From assembly GCA_913050015.1 (NCBI GenBank), contig CAJXAZ010000005.1, positions 1-34,178 of the forward strand: a stretch of DNA of 34,178 nt, read 5' to 3'. The DNA is from an uncultured Gammaproteobacteria bacterium (GTDB lineage: Bacteria; Pseudomonadota; Gammaproteobacteria; Magnimaribacterales; D2472). Positions 20,425 to 34,178 of this stretch are shown here, one piece after another. Under the pieces are notes generated by a model. That model did not search any database. It saw only the letters and a program-made list of their open reading frames with translations, and was not told the DNA's origin. Each line of letters opens with the position of its first letter. The stretch's first letter is position 1. A program made the translations under genes and the position numbers.

Positions 20425-21167
20425 TGAGCAGCAATACTCTAGAAGTAAGTATGTATAGATACAATCCTGAACAGGATAAATTCCCTTACATGAAAAAATA
20501 TAGTATTGAAAAACCAGCTAGAGACATCATGGTTCTTGATTTACTGCATTTATTAAAGGAAAGTGACGATTCAATATCTTATAGAAGGTCATGTAGAGAA
20601 GGTGTGTGTGGCTCAGATGGTATGAATATTAATGGTAAGAATGGTCTCGCATGCATTACACCAATATCATCAGTAATTAAAAAAGACAAAATTGAACTAA
20701 GACCGTTACCAGGTCTTCCTGTTATTAGGGATCTAGTGGTTGATATGACGCAGTTTTATGCTCAGTATGAAAAAATAAAGCCATTTCTTCAAAACGACAC
20801 AACTGCACCGGAGCAAGAAAGGCTTCAATCTCCAGAAGATAGAGCTAAGTTAGATGGATTATATGAATGTATTCTTTGTGCTTGTTGTTCAACCAGTTGC
20901 CCATCATTTTGGTGGAATCCTGATAAATTCGTTGGGCCTGCGGCATTACTTCAAGCATATAGATTTTTAGCAGATACAAGAGATTTAGAAACTCAAAATA
21001 GACTGGAAGAACTGTCAGATCCATTTAGTGTTTATAGGTGTCACGGCATTATGAATTGCGTAAGCGCTTGTCCAAAAAGCCTCAATCCAAACAAGGCAAT
21101 TGGCGAAATTAAATCAATGCTTTTAAGTAATAAGAAACAAGTTATTACATCAGACGGGGTCAGATAA
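20424..21167 (+). CDS. sdhB: Succinate dehydrogenase iron-sulfur subunit
   Basis: 'SCREGVCGSDGMNINGKNGLAC', 'CILCACCSTSCPSFWWN', 'CHGIMNCVSACPKSLNP'. Confidence 0.98.
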   Translation: MSSNTLEVSMYRYNPEQDKFPYMKKYSIEKPARDIMVLDLLHLLKESDDSISYRRSCREGVCGSDGMNINGKNGLACITPISSVIKKDKIELRPLPGLPVIRDLVVDMTQFYAQYEKIKPFLQNDTTAPEQERLQSPEDRAKLDGLYECILCACCSTSCPSFWWNPDKFVGPAALLQAYRFLADTRDLETQNRLEELSDPFSVYRCHGIMNCVSACPKSLNPNKAIGEIKSMLLSNKKQVITSDGVR

Positions 21168-21177
21168 TTAGAAAGAA

Positions 21178-23985
21178 ATGAATCAATCAATGGAAGAGCT
21201 ATGGGGAAGCTCTCATTTATCAGCTAGTCACGCTAGCTACCTCGAATCACTTTATGAAACTTTTCTAAGTAATCCAAATGACCTTTCTGAAGAATGGCTT
21301 TCATTTTTTTTAAGTCTGCCTTCTCAGCCAAATTCTAATGGTGAGGTTTCTCATCAATCCATAATTAATGAATTTAGAAATATGCCTAGGGGCCAAGCTA
21401 TCAATCCAGAAGCTGGAGATGAGAGACAGGGAAAGGTAATTAGGTTGATTCAGTCTTACAGAAATAGAGGTCATCAAGAAGCCAAACTTGACCCTCTAAA
21501 TATGATGGATAGAAATGAAATAGAAGATTTAAATATTGAATTTCATGGTTTAAAAGAATCTGATTTAGATGATGAGTTTTATACAGATACCTTTTTAACT
21601 GGAACTAAGAAGGCAACCTTAAGAGAGATAGTTGCAAGTCTAAAATCTATTTATTGTGGAACTATAGGCATTGAATATAACTATATTATGAATTCATCGG
21701 AGCGAAAATGGTTCCAAAAGAAATTTGAATCCAAGATTGAAAAATATACTTTCTCAAAAGAAGAAAGGTTACAAATATATGAGAGATTAAATTCAGCTGA
21801 GGGGCTTGCTAAATATCTAGCAGCTAAATATCCAGGAATGAAACGTTTTGGCATAGATGGCTCAGAGGCTCTTGTTCCTTTGGTTGATGCTGTAATCCAG
21901 CATTGTGGCTCTCTAGGAGCTAATCAAATATGTTTTGGTATGGCCCACAGAGGTAGATTAAATCTTTTGGTTAATGTGCTTGGTAAATTACCTTCAGAGT
22001 TATTTTCTGCTTTTAGTGAAGAGGGCGAGTTAGAGGGAGCAAATACAGGAGATGTTAAATATCATTTAGGTTTCTCTTCTAACTTAGATACACCAGGAGG
22101 GGAAGTTCATGTCTCCCTTAATAGCAATCCATCACATTTAGAAATCGTTGATCCGGTAGTGTTAGGTTCGGTAAGAGCTAGGCAAGATAGAATTGGAGAT
22201 GAAGACAGATCAAAGGTTATTCCAGTTTTACTTCATGGAGATGCGTCTTTTTCAGGTCAAGGTGTTGTAATGGAATCCCTTCAGATGTCTCAAACAAGAG
22301 GTTTTTACGTTGGTGGAACTATTCATATTATTGTAAACAACCAAATTGGCTTTACTACAAGTAACAAGCATGATGCTAGATCCACAGACTATTGCACGGA
22401 CGTTGCAAAAATGATTCAAGCTCCTGTTATTCATGTGAACGGTGATGATCCCGAGATGGTCGTTAATGCTGTAAAAATAGCGACTAAATATAGAGCTAAG
22501 TTTAATAAAGATGTTGTTATAGATTTAGTTTGCTATAGAAGAAGAGGCCATAATGAAGCTGATGATCCATCTGCAACTCAGCCTACAATGTATGAAGTTA
22601 TAGCTAAGCATCCATCTGTTCTGCACCAATATCAAGAGCAATTATTAAGTGAAGGTTTGTTAACTAAAGAAGAAGCTTCTTCAATAAAATCCTCTTATAG
22701 AAAATCTCTTGACGAGGGAATAACTGTTGCAAAAAACCTTGCAGAAAAACCTAATGATTCATTATGGTTTGATTGGAATGATTATCTTGATGTTTTATGG
22801 TGGCCTAAAGTAGATACTACTGTTAAAAAGAAAGACTTCAATATTCTCGGCGATAAAATATGCGAAGTTCCTGACTCATTTAAATTGGGAATACAGGCAA
22901 AAAAGATTTTTGAAGATAGAGCAAAAATGAACAAAGGTGATGTAGGAATTAACTGGGGCTTTGCTGAGAATATGGCTTATGCAACACTACTATCAGAAGG
23001 ATATCCTATAAGAATTACAGGTCAAGATGTAAGAAGGGGAACCTTCTCTCATAGGCATGCATGTGTTTTTGATCAGAATAATGGCGATGGATATATACCT
23101 CTTTCAAAAATTGCTAAAGACAATACTGTAAGGTTTGATATATACGATTCCCTGTTATCTGAAGAAGCGGTTTTAGGATTTGAATATGGCTATTCAGCGA
23201 CATGGCCAACTGGATTAGCTATTTGGGAAGCTCAGTTTGGAGATTTTGTAAACGGCGCACAGGTCGTTATCGATCAATTTATAGTATCAGCACAGCATAA
23301 ATGGGAAAGGCAATCCGGTCTAGTTATGCTACTTCCTCATGGTTATGAAGGACAAGGGCCTGAGCATAGCAGTGCAAGAATTGAAAGATTTTTACAGTTA
23401 TGTGCTTCTGAAAATATTCAAGTATGCGTTCCTAGCTCACCCGCTCAAATATTCCATCTTTTAAGAAGACAGGCAATTAGAAAAATGCGTACTCCTTTAA
23501 TAATAATGTCACCAAAGAGTTTATTAAGAAATCCAAAAGCTGTTTCTAGTGTTAAAGATCTAACCGAGGGGTCATTCCAGTGTGTTGTTGATGACTGTAT
23601 AGATGCAAAAGATCAAATAACTAAAGTTGTACTATGCTCTGGTAAGGTTTTTTATGATCTAGAGGAGACTCGAAATAAAGAAGGTAAAGAAAATATAGCT
23701 ATAATTAGAATTGAACAGCTATATCCTTTCCCGCATGATGATCTTGAAGAAATACTTTCAGCATATAAAAATATTAATGAATTTGTGTGGTGCCAAGAAG
23801 AACCTGCAAACCAAGGGGCATGGTTTAGTCACAGACACAGAATACAAAGAGTGTTGGATAGGTTTGAAGGCAATGACAAGCAAATAAGCTTAGTTAGCAG
23901 ACCTGCTGCTGCTGCTCCTGCTGTTGGGATGATGAAATTACATTTAAAGCAACAATCTCAATTAATAGAAGATGCTTTAAAATAG
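21178..23985 (+). CDS. sucA: 2-oxoglutarate dehydrogenase E1
   Basis: '[17 protein letters not shown]', '[12 protein letters not shown]', '[18 protein letters not shown]', '[23 protein letters not shown]'. Confidence 0.98.
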   Translation: MNQSMEELWGSSHLSASHASYLESLYETFLSNPNDLSEEWLSFFLSLPSQPNSNGEVSHQSIINEFRNMPRGQAINPEAGDERQGKVIRLIQSYRNRGHQEAKLDPLNMMDRNEIEDLNIEFHGLKESDLDDEFYTDTFLTGTKKATLREIVASLKSIYCGTIGIEYNYIMNSSERKWFQKKFESKIEKYTFSKEERLQIYERLNSAEGLAKYLAAKYPGMKRFGIDGSEALVPLVDAVIQHCGSLGANQICFGMAHRGRLNLLVNVLGKLPSELFSAFSEEGELEGANTGDVKYHLGFSSNLDTPGGEVHVSLNSNPSHLEIVDPVVLGSVRARQDRIGDEDRSKVIPVLLHGDASFSGQGVVMESLQMSQTRGFYVGGTIHIIVNNQIGFTTSNKHDARSTDYCTDVAKMIQAPVIHVNGDDPEMVVNAVKIATKYRAKFNKDVVIDLVCYRRRGHNEADDPSATQPTMYEVIAKHPSVLHQYQEQLLSEGLLTKEEASSIKSSYRKSLDEGITVAKNLAEKPNDSLWFDWNDYLDVLWWPKVDTTVKKKDFNILGDKICEVPDSFKLGIQAKKIFEDRAKMNKGDVGINWGFAENMAYATLLSEGYPIRITGQDVRRGTFSHRHACVFDQNNGDGYIPLSKIAKDNTVRFDIYDSLLSEEAVLGFEYGYSATWPTGLAIWEAQFGDFVNGAQVVIDQFIVSAQHKWERQSGLVMLLPHGYEGQGPEHSSARIERFLQLCASENIQVCVPSSPAQIFHLLRRQAIRKMRTPLIIMSPKSLLRNPKAVSSVKDLTEGSFQCVVDDCIDAKDQITKVVLCSGKVFYDLEETRNKEGKENIAIIRIEQLYPFPHDDLEEILSAYKNINEFVWCQEEPANQGAWFSHRHRIQRVLDRFEGNDKQISLVSRPAAAAPAVGMMKLHLKQQSQLIEDALK

Positions 23986-23996
23986 AGGAAATAATT

Positions 23997-26620
<2,624 letters not shown>

Positions 26621-26621
26621 A

Positions 26622-27782
26622 ATGAATTTACATGAATATCAAGGTAAAGCCTTGTTCGCAAAATATAACTTACCTGTTTCTAAGGGAGTTGTAATATTTG
26701 AGCCCGAAGAAGCCCTTAAAGCTTGTAGAGATATCGGTGGTTCAAAGTGGGTTGTCAAAGCCCAGGTTCATGCAGGAGGAAGAGGCAAGGCTGGAGGAGT
26801 AAAGTTGGTTGATACCCCTGATGATGCAATTGAGTTTGCAAGACACTGGCTAGGTAAAAAACTTGTTACCTATCAAACCGATAGTAATGGACAGTTGGTT
26901 AACTCTATTCTGGTTGAGGAATGTACTGATATTGATCAAGAATTATATTTGAGCGCAGTTATTGATAGAGATTCTCAACGAATTGTATTTATTGGCTCAA
27001 GTGAGGGAGGAGTAAATATAGAAGAAGTTGCAGAGAATACTCCAGATAAAATTATATATGAACCTATTGATCCTTTATGCGGTGCCCAACCTTTCCAAGC
27101 TAGAAAAATTGCAAAGATTCTAAATTTAAATAACGCTCAAACAAAACAATTTGTTCCAATGCTTCAAAACCTTACAAAACTATTCGTTGAAAGAGATTTA
27201 GCTCTGTTAGAAATAAATCCATTGGTTATTACCAGCGGTGGTAATCTTCATTGTCTAGATGCAAAAGTTAGTATTGATTCAAATGCTATTTACAGACAGC
27301 CCGAAATAGCAGAAATGCATGACTCTTCTCAAGAAGATCCTAGAGAAGCAGAGGCTGCTAGAAATGATTTAAGTTATGTATCTTTAGATGGAAATATTGG
27401 ATGTATGGTTAATGGTGCCGGGTTGGCGATGGGAACCATGGATACTATAAAATATTATGGTGGTAATCCTGCTAACTTTCTGGATGTCGGCGGAACGGCT
27501 ACTCAAGAAAGGGTTTCAAAAGCATTCAAGATCATCCTAGATGATCCTGAAGTTAAGGTTGTACTTGTTAATATCTTTGGTGGAATAGTTCGATGTGATT
27601 TGATTGCTGAAGGGGTTATTGCCGCAATTGAAGAAGTTGGAGTAAATATACCTGTAGTTGTTAGGCTTGAGGGAAATAATGCCGATCTTGGATCTCAAAT
27701 TCTATCCCAAGCAGGTGTAAAAATTGAGAGTATTAATAATCTTGCCGATGCGGCTAAAAAATCTGTGGAGTTAGCTAAATGA
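26622..27782 (+). CDS. sucC: Succinyl-CoA ligase beta subunit
   Basis: '[19 protein letters not shown]', '[17 protein letters not shown]', '[15 protein letters not shown]'. Confidence 0.98.
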   Translation: MNLHEYQGKALFAKYNLPVSKGVVIFEPEEALKACRDIGGSKWVVKAQVHAGGRGKAGGVKLVDTPDDAIEFARHWLGKKLVTYQTDSNGQLVNSILVEECTDIDQELYLSAVIDRDSQRIVFIGSSEGGVNIEEVAENTPDKIIYEPIDPLCGAQPFQARKIAKILNLNNAQTKQFVPMLQNLTKLFVERDLALLEINPLVITSGGNLHCLDAKVSIDSNAIYRQPEIAEMHDSSQEDPREAEAARNDLSYVSLDGNIGCMVNGAGLAMGTMDTIKYYGGNPANFLDVGGTATQERVSKAFKIILDDPEVKVVLVNIFGGIVRCDLIAEGVIAAIEEVGVNIPVVVRLEGNNADLGSQILSQAGVKIESINNLADAAKKSVELAK

Positions 27783-28654
27783 GTATATTAGTAAATAAAG
27801 ATACGAGGGTTATTGTTCAAGGGTTTACAGGTTCTCAGGCAACCTTACATTCAGAGCAAGCTATAGATTATGGTACAAATATTGTTGGAGGAGTTACACC
27901 AGGTAAGGGAGGGCAAGTCCACCTTAATAGGCCTGTTTTTGACACTATGGAAGAAGCTAAAAAAGCAGTCAATCCAAATGCTGCATTAATTTTTGTGCCA
28001 GCACCTTTTTGTAAAGATTCTATCTTAGAGGCTGCAGAATCAGGAATTGAGTTAATTATTTGTATTACCGAAGGCGTTCCAACACTGGATATGCTCGAGG
28101 TTAAGAAGAGAGTAGATGAGTTAGGAGTTACTTTAATTGGCCCTAACTGCCCAGGAGTAATTACTCCAGGAGAGGCTAAGTTAGGAATAATGCCAGCGAG
28201 CATTCACATGCCAGGTAAAGTTGGTATTATTTCAAGATCAGGAACATTAACTTATGAGGCTGTAAAGCAAACTACTGATCTTGGCTTAGGTCAAAGCACT
28301 TGTGTAGGTATAGGAGGAGATCCAATACCAGGCTCATCATTTATTGATATCTTAAAGTTATTTCAAAATGATCCACAAACTGAAGTAATAGTTATGGTTG
28401 GTGAAATTGGAGGAACGGCTGAAGAAGATGCCGCTGAGTATATTCAAAATAATATTACAAAGCCTGTTATTTCATATATTGCCGGTCAGACAGCTCCAGC
28501 AGGAAAGAGAATGGGACATGCTGGTGCAATAATCGCAGGTGGAAAAGGAACAGCAGCAGATAAGATTACTAAACTTCAAGAATGTGGAGTTCATATCGCT
28601 GATAATCTTGTGGAAATAGGCTCAAAGGTTGCTGAGGTTCTTTCTAAGACTTAG
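27779..28654 (+). CDS. sucD: Succinyl-CoA ligase alpha subunit
   Basis: '[16 protein letters not shown]', '[19 protein letters not shown]', '[14 protein letters not shown]'. Confidence 0.98.
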   Translation: MSILVNKDTRVIVQGFTGSQATLHSEQAIDYGTNIVGGVTPGKGGQVHLNRPVFDTMEEAKKAVNPNAALIFVPAPFCKDSILEAAESGIELIICITEGVPTLDMLEVKKRVDELGVTLIGPNCPGVITPGEAKLGIMPASIHMPGKVGIISRSGTLTYEAVKQTTDLGLGQSTCVGIGGDPIPGSSFIDILKLFQNDPQTEVIVMVGEIGGTAEEDAAEYIQNNITKPVISYIAGQTAPAGKRMGHAGAIIAGGKGTAADKITKLQECGVHIADNLVEIGSKVAEVLSKT

Positions 28655-28670
28655 TCCTTAGGGTTTTTTT
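28644..28670 (+). terminator. Putative intrinsic terminator of the sdh-suc cluster
   Basis: CTAAG-AC-TTA-GT-(C)-CTTAG hairpin (about 7 bp, one bulged C) followed by GG and TTTTTTT (28664-28670). Confidence 0.55.
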
Positions 28671-29999
28671 GATTATCCAGTTTAATCTTCTTATAGATAA
28701 GAAGGAGAATATTGATAAGCCTATAATCATGCCATACCACATTCCCGCTGCCCCCAATGGCTCATTGATGCCAGTGTTTGTCAGGTAGTAACCTATAGGC
28801 ATGGCAAATATCCAATATGATATGAATAATAAAATCATTGGAATAAAAGTATCCTTGTAGCCTCTTAAACCACCCAATGCTCCCATTTGAATGCCATCAG
28901 GGATTTGAAAAATAGCTGCAAATATCAAAAGACTAACTGCCAAATCTAGCACTAATAAATCAGTCGTATATATGCCAACTAGGGAAGTTCTAAAAACTAC
29001 AATAATTAAACTATTTAAAAGCGCTCCAAGTATGCACATATAAATAGTTGTATAAGAAGCAATTTTTGCTTGTCTAGGGTTTCGCTCCCCAATTAAATTT
29101 CCTACCCTTGTAGCCGATGCAAGACCTATAGATAATGGAACCATAAAAAATAGGCTTGCAATATTTATAGCAATTGAGTGACTTGCAACTACTGTTTCAC
29201 CAAGAATACCCAATATAATCGCTGCACCAGAGAACATGCTAAGTTCGATAAAAATACCAAAACCTATTGGAAACCCAAGTTTAAAAACCTCTTTAGTTGT
29301 CTCCATAGAGGGAGGAGAATAACCTGAAAAAAGCTCAGTTTTCTTATAATGCTTGGATATATAAATATATAAAATTAGAGCAATCATCATTACAAATGAA
29401 ACAATCGTTGTTGCATAGCCACAACCAACACCACCAAGTTTAGGTGCTCCAAACCAGCCATAAACAAACATCAAATCTAAAGGAATATTTAATAACATAC
29501 CCCCAAAGGCAATATAAAAAACTGGTTTTGCCAATGTCATCCCTTCGCTGTAGCACCTGAGACATGTAAAAATAGTTATAAAAGCATAACCAACTGATAC
29601 AGCCTTTAAATATTCAGTAGAAATACTTGTGATGCTATCCTCGATTGGTAATAAATTTAGAAATAGACCTATATTCATAAGTATCAAGCAGATGGACAGA
29701 CCTAAGAACAAAGCAATCCATAATATTTCTCTAACTTTTTTCCCTATCTCTGTAAATTTTTTAGCTCCATATAATTGAGCTACTATCGGCGTTACTGAAA
29801 AGATAACACCAGAAACAAACATCCATAAGGTAGTAGAAAATGCGTTTCCTACTGCCAGGCCTGCAAGGTCTGCAGAGCTTGCTCTTCCTGCTATTAATGT
29901 ATCAGTAGCCCCCATAAGCATATAGGACATTTGAGATCCAAATATAGGAATTCCTATCTTAATAAGCTGCTTAAACTCTATAATGTATTTATCAATCAA
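28644..29999 (-). CDS. MATE family efflux transporter (TTG start)
   Basis: 451 aa, 12-TM-like, '[32 protein letters not shown]', '[14 protein letters not shown]', '[20 protein letters not shown]'. Confidence 0.92.
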   Translation of the reverse strand: MIDKYIIEFKQLIKIGIPIFGSQMSYMLMGATDTLIAGRASSADLAGLAVGNAFSTTLWMFVSGVIFSVTPIVAQLYGAKKFTEIGKKVREILWIALFLGLSICLILMNIGLFLNLLPIEDSITSISTEYLKAVSVGYAFITIFTCLRCYSEGMTLAKPVFYIAFGGMLLNIPLDLMFVYGWFGAPKLGGVGCGYATTIVSFVMMIALILYIYISKHYKKTELFSGYSPPSMETTKEVFKLGFPIGFGIFIELSMFSGAAIILGILGETVVASHSIAINIASLFFMVPLSIGLASATRVGNLIGERNPRQAKIASYTTIYMCILGALLNSLIIVVFRTSLVGIYTTDLLVLDLAVSLLIFAAIFQIPDGIQMGALGGLRGYKDTFIPMILLFISYWIFAMPIGYYLTNTGINEPLGAAGMWYGMIIGLSIFSFLSIRRLNWIIKKTLRTKS

Positions 30000-30064
30000 T
30001 TTAAATTTAGTAAATAATTTTTTGCTACTTTATCATACTAAAATGAGTTCATTAGGAGATTATT

Positions 30065-30784
30065 ATCAGAAAAGATAACAGGCCATATTGGCTTAAGAAA
30101 ATAACTAACAGAATCATAAGAGCTTACGTCAGGCAATTCTTAAAACCTCAATTCTTATACTTAGGAAAAGGAGGCACATTTTTTAAACCAAGATTTATTA
30201 ATGTCTTTGGGGACAATATTTTTATCGATGATTACCCAACCCTGATTGGCGCAAGTGATGCCCATATCCAATTTACATCTTGGAACATAGGAGATTGGAA
30301 TGGAGAGATAAAAATTGGTAAATATTGCTTAATTACCCCTGGTGTCAGGATAATGGCTGCCGAAAGCATAGTTATAGGAGATGCTTGCATGATTGCTCAC
30401 GGAGTATATATTTCAGATGCTGATTGGCATGGAATCTATGATAGGGCTGAGCCGGTTGGAACCACGAAACCAGTCATCATGGAAGATAATGTTTGGATTG
30501 GGGATAGTGCAATTATCTGCAAGGGAGTAACTATTGGAAAGAACAGTATTATAGGAGCTGGATCTGTTGTGACCAAAGATGTCCCTGCTAACTCAATCTA
30601 TGCTGGAAACCCAGCAAAATTAGTTAAAGAGCTTGAAAAAAAGCCTTTTAATACTAGAGCTGATTTTCTTAAAGACCCAAGACAGTTAGCAAAAGATTTT
30701 GATTCATTAGATAAATACTCACTTGAAAAAAATACTTTGTTTGGATGGGTTAAAAGTATGATCATGCCAGATAAATCTAATTAG
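30065..30784 (+). CDS. Hexapeptide-repeat acyltransferase (LbH/WbbJ-like); non-canonical AUC/AUU start or frameshifted N-terminus
   Basis: Track ORF (30353) starts mid-repeat. The frame is open back to TAG at 30053 and encodes 'RKDNRPYWLKKITNRIIRAYVRQFLKPQFLYLGKGGTFFKPRFINVFGDNIFIDD...GKYCLITPGVRI'; AGGAG at 30054-30058 precedes ATC at 30065. Confidence 0.75.
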   Translation: MRKDNRPYWLKKITNRIIRAYVRQFLKPQFLYLGKGGTFFKPRFINVFGDNIFIDDYPTLIGASDAHIQFTSWNIGDWNGEIKIGKYCLITPGVRIMAAESIVIGDACMIAHGVYISDADWHGIYDRAEPVGTTKPVIMEDNVWIGDSAIICKGVTIGKNSIIGAGSVVTKDVPANSIYAGNPAKLVKELEKKPFNTRADFLKDPRQLAKDFDSLDKYSLEKNTLFGWVKSMIMPDKSN

Positions 30785-30790
30785 TTATTA

Positions 30791-31840
30791 ATGAAAGTTG
30801 TAGTTGACCAGGATATAAAGCATTTTAAAGAGATTGTAGAGTTAATTGATAAGTTAAAGCCTATTGATTTTATTTATGCCAAATCCAAAGATGTTAACAA
30901 TTTTTTAATTAAAGATGCTGAAGTGATATTTGTCAGATCAACTGTTGAGGTTAATCAAAATCTCCTAAACAATTCTGCTACTCGGCTAATTGGCTCTGCA
31001 ACAGCTGGCTTTGACCATATTGATAGCAAATATCTTGATAAAAAAAATATAGATTGGTTTCATGCCCCTGGTTGTAACTCTTCATCTGTTGTTCATTATG
31101 TTCTTTCGTGCATATCTTTTTTAGTTAAAAATGAATTATTTGATATTAATAATACTGTTGGAATTATCGGGTGTGGCAATGTTGGAAGTAAGCTGAGAAT
31201 AGCTTTAAGTAATCTTGGCATCAAAAATAAAACTTATGATCCATTTCTTGATATGGATTTTTTAACCAATATTGATGGTATTAAAGCATGCGAGTTAATA
31301 ACTTTACACACACCTCTAACTTCAAATTCAAAGTATCCAACAAAAAATATGCTGGACTCAAGTTTTATTGGAACATTGAAGAGCAAGATTTTAATAAATA
31401 CCTCTAGAGGGGGGATAGTTGATGAGTCGGCTGTATTAAGAAACAAGGATCTTATATATGTAAGTGATGTTTGGAATAATGAACCAGTTCCAAATAAAAC
31501 ATTGATAGATAGGTCGTTGATAGCAACTCCCCATATTGCAGGGCATAGCTTTGATGGAAAAATCAATGGAACAATTAAGCTCATAACTAAATTACTTGAA
31601 TATATAAACCAAAAAGATGAGGTTAATAACGCGCTCCATATTATAAATAGTCATTTTTCATTAAATAATAAAGATCAAAAATATTTAGATATAAATGAGT
31701 ACTTTGATAAGTACAACGTTAATAATGAATCTAATAAATTTAAAAGATTATATAAAGAGTCAGCTGGGGAAGATCTTGAGAAAACTTTTAAAAATTTAAG
31801 ATCTGATCACCCATTGAGAAGGGATGTTATTGATTATTAA
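30791..31840 (+). CDS. pdxB: Erythronate-4-phosphate dehydrogenase
   Basis: 'EVIFVRSTVEVNQNLL', 'IGSATAGFDHID', 'WFHAPGCNSSSVVHYVLS', 'VGIIGCGNVGSKL', C-terminal 'LRSDHPLRRDV'. Confidence 0.93.
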   Translation: MKVVVDQDIKHFKEIVELIDKLKPIDFIYAKSKDVNNFLIKDAEVIFVRSTVEVNQNLLNNSATRLIGSATAGFDHIDSKYLDKKNIDWFHAPGCNSSSVVHYVLSCISFLVKNELFDINNTVGIIGCGNVGSKLRIALSNLGIKNKTYDPFLDMDFLTNIDGIKACELITLHTPLTSNSKYPTKNMLDSSFIGTLKSKILINTSRGGIVDESAVLRNKDLIYVSDVWNNEPVPNKTLIDRSLIATPHIAGHSFDGKINGTIKLITKLLEYINQKDEVNNALHIINSHFSLNNKDQKYLDINEYFDKYNVNNESNKFKRLYKESAGEDLEKTFKNLRSDHPLRRDVIDY

Positions 31841-31902
31841 TAGATCAAATATACCCTTCAAAATGTATGCATAAAGTATATATAATAATCATATAAATTA
31901 TG

Positions 31903-31916
31903 TATAATGCATTATA
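31903..31916. repeat. Perfect 14-bp palindrome TATAATGCATTATA upstream of the small wHTH-like gene
   Basis: Direct reading; a smaller TATGCATA palindrome lies at 31866-31873. Confidence 0.8.
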
Positions 31917-31980
31917 AATAGTCATAATTTAGTTTAAATACTATCAATATATCTCCAAAAAAAACTCTAAAAAGGAAAAA

Positions 31981-32382
31981 ATGAATAAAGTTGCAAATAT
32001 AGATAGCAAATCCGTAGATGCAGCTAAAAAGCTTATCAAAAGGGTTCTAAGCACATCTATAAACAATCCAAATACTCCTACTTCAATTAGCTTTTTTCAA
32101 TCAGATACGTACAGGTTTTATTTCTTAATGAGTTTTATGTGGGAATTTTTTGAATCTAATGAAATATCTCAAGAATATGCTATTTCTCTTGTCCCAAAGA
32201 AATTTGCTTCTAGAATTAAAAGATTACAGGTATTAAAACAAGCAGTTCAGCTTGGCTTTATCAATGAGGCATCTTCAACTGTTGATAAAAGAAGGAGAAT
32301 CTATACTCCTTCCAATCTTTTGATTGAAGATTTTATTATCTTTACAGAAGTTGCAAATGCTCGTCATCAAGACGTTTTATAA
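31981..32382 (+). CDS. Small putative winged-helix DNA-binding (MarR-like) protein, 133 aa
   Basis: AAAGGAAAAA just upstream; C-terminal 'RIKRLQVLKQAVQLGFINEASSTVDKRRRIYTPSNLLIEDFIIF' looks like helix plus basic wing. Confidence 0.6.
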   Translation: MNKVANIDSKSVDAAKKLIKRVLSTSINNPNTPTSISFFQSDTYRFYFLMSFMWEFFESNEISQEYAISLVPKKFASRIKRLQVLKQAVQLGFINEASSTVDKRRRIYTPSNLLIEDFIIFTEVANARHQDVL

Positions 32383-32442
32383 TTTGATCAATTTATAAAT
32401 TTAAAGCTACCTATATTCATGGTTGAATATTACAATTATTAA

Positions 32443-32853
32443 ATGTCAAAATTTACAAAATCTGAAGAAGAGTGGAAATCCTCATTATCCGAAGAAAGCT
32501 ATCAAGTAACTAGGGAAGCGGCTACAGAAAAACCTTTTACAGGAAAGTATTGGGATTTTACTGAATCTGGAACTTATATCTGCATATGTTGCAATGAACC
32601 ATTATTTGAATCAGAAACGAAGTTTGATGCAGGTTGTGGATGGCCTAGTTTTTTTATTCCTCTTCGGGATGATTTAATATCTGAAGCACCTGATTATTCC
32701 CATGGCAGGACAAGAACAGAGGTAACCTGTTCAAAATGTGATGCTCATTTGGGCCACGTATTCGATGACGGCCCTGAGCCAACTGGCCTAAGGTACTGCA
32801 TAAACTCAGCATCATTAGATTTTTCTGATAAGAATGAATCAGAAAATTCATAG
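32443..32853 (+). CDS. msrB: Peptide-methionine (R)-S-oxide reductase MsrB
   Basis: '[28 protein letters not shown]', '[32 protein letters not shown]'. Confidence 0.97.
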   Translation: MSKFTKSEEEWKSSLSEESYQVTREAATEKPFTGKYWDFTESGTYICICCNEPLFESETKFDAGCGWPSFFIPLRDDLISEAPDYSHGRTRTEVTCSKCDAHLGHVFDDGPEPTGLRYCINSASLDFSDKNESENS

Positions 32854-34178
32854 CTCTAATTCGAGCATTTTTAATTCTGTAAAAAAAGTTGGTGGATGGA
32901 CGGGCATCTCTAGAGTATTTGGTCTTATAAGGGATATCACAACCACCAGTCTTTTAGGGGCTTCTGTTTTTCACGATATTTTTGTTGTTACTCTAAAAAT
33001 CCCTAATCTATTTAGACGATTTTTTGCTGAAGGAGCATTTAATCAAGCTTTTATCCCAGTTTATAGCGACTATCAAAAAAATAATATTGAGAAAGATACT
33101 AAGGAATTTATAAATTCTCTTGCAGGAACTTTTGTTGGCATTCTATTCGTATTCACTGTCTTGGTTTTAATTTTTGCTCCTATTTTTATATTTATCTTTG
33201 CTCCTGGTTTCTACTTTGATGATCTAAAAAGAGAACTTGCTGTTAGCGTTCTTCGAATTATGTTTCCTTACCTTGCATTAATTTCTTTAGTTGCTTTTGC
33301 AGGAGGAATTCAAAATACCCATGGGAGATTTTCTTTACCAGCATCAACGCCAATTATATTTAATGTTTCATTAATTACAGCTGCAGTATTTATTGCTCCT
33401 ATGTTTGAAATTCCAATATTTGCATTAGCTTGGGGTGTTTTAGTAGCAGGCTTCGTGCAATTAGCTATCCAAGTTCTGCCGCTTAAGCAAATTAATAGAC
33501 TTCCAATTCCAAGATTAGACTTTTCCAATTCAGGCTCTAAAAAGGTATTTCAACTAATGATTCCTGCAATATTAGCAGGAGGCATTATTCAAATTAATTT
33601 ATTAGTAGACACTATTTTTGCTTCACTATTAGTAACTGGAAGCCCCACTTGGCTATATGTTTCAGATAGATTAATCCAATTCCCTATGGGTATTTTTGCT
33701 ATAGCCATAGGAACTGTTCTATTACCAGCATTATCAAAAATAGATTTTGATAACAATAAAAATGAATTTATAAGTAGCCTTAAAAAAGGTCAAAGGTTTG
33801 TTTTATTTATCGGCATACCTTCATTTATTGGCTTAGCTTTTTGTTCTATAGACCTTGTTAGCACCCTTTTTTATAGAGGAGAATTCTCTGAAAATGATGT
33901 AAATCAAGCATCATTAAGTCTGATAGCTTTTTCATTTGGCTTGCCATTCTTTATGCTAATGAAGGTTCTTACACCAGCATTTTTTGCTAGGAAGGATACT
34001 AAAACACCGATGTATATTGCTCTAGTCTCTTTAGTTTTAAATGCATCCTTAAACTACCTTCTGGCATTTGTATTCAACTACGGCCATGTTGGCATAGCCG
34101 TTGGAAGCTCTATTGCTGCTTTTGTGAGCATAATCATTTTAGAAATAATCTTAGTAAAGAAAAATATAGTTAAACTAC
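32834..34178 (+). CDS. murJ: Lipid II flippase MurJ (MviN), 3' truncated by window; not in ORF track
   Basis: Manual translation: [80 protein letters not shown]..., open to the window end. Confidence 0.95.
   Translation, partial: MNQKIHSSNSSIFNSVKKVGGWTGISRVFGLIRDITTTSLLGASVFHDIFVVTLKIPNLFRRFFAEGAFNQAFIPVYSDYQKNNIEKDTKEFINSLAGTFVGILFVFTVLVLIFAPIFIFIFAPGFYFDDLKRELAVSVLRIMFPYLALISLVAFAGGIQNTHGRFSLPASTPIIFNVSLITAAVFIAPMFEIPIFALAWGVLVAGFVQLAIQVLPLKQINRLPIPRLDFSNSGSKKVFQLMIPAILAGGIIQINLLVDTIFASLLVTGSPTWLYVSDRLIQFPMGIFAIAIGTVLLPALSKIDFDNNKNEFISSLKKGQRFVLFIGIPSFIGLAFCSIDLVSTLFYRGEFSENDVNQASLSLIAFSFGLPFFMLMKVLTPAFFARKDTKTPMYIALVSLVLNASLNYLLAFVFNYGHVGIAVGSSIAAFVSIIILEIILVKKNIVKL

Noticed and set aside
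33310-33528. 72-aa minus-strand ORF near the 3' end
   Set aside because: Antisense to murJ, which the track omitted because it has no stop in the window.

Overview
AT-rich bacterial chromosomal segment, almost fully coding, with gene content and order typical of a streamlined marine gammaproteobacterium (SAR86-like is my guess; not proven). Contents in order: partial MFS/ATP:ADP-antiporter-like transporter; bepA-like M48 protease (-); perM-like; bcp (-); dapA-bamC-purC; iscR-iscS-iscU-iscA-fdx-iscX with no hscBA; ndk-rlmN-rodZ-ispG-hisS-yfgM-bamB-der; sdhCDAB-sucAB-lpd-sucCD; MATE transporter (-); a hexapeptide acyltransferase truncated in the ORF track; pdxB; a small putative winged-helix protein; msrB; and murJ running off the 3' end. 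Most of this is conserved housekeeping and I see no convincing new defence, mobile or biosynthetic system. The best second-look items are: (1) a 25-bp sequence fitting the type 1 IscR-site consensus, overlapping the purC stop codon and a promoter whose predicted start falls on the iscR GTG (possible leaderless mRNA); (2) an isc operon lacking hscB/hscA although IscU keeps an LPP[I]K chaperone motif; (3) an acyltransferase that seems to need an AUC/AUU start or a frameshift; (4) sucD and a convergent MATE gene ending inside a shared 11-bp palindrome that may form a terminator; (5) a small wHTH-like gene behind a 14-bp TATAATGCATTATA palindrome.
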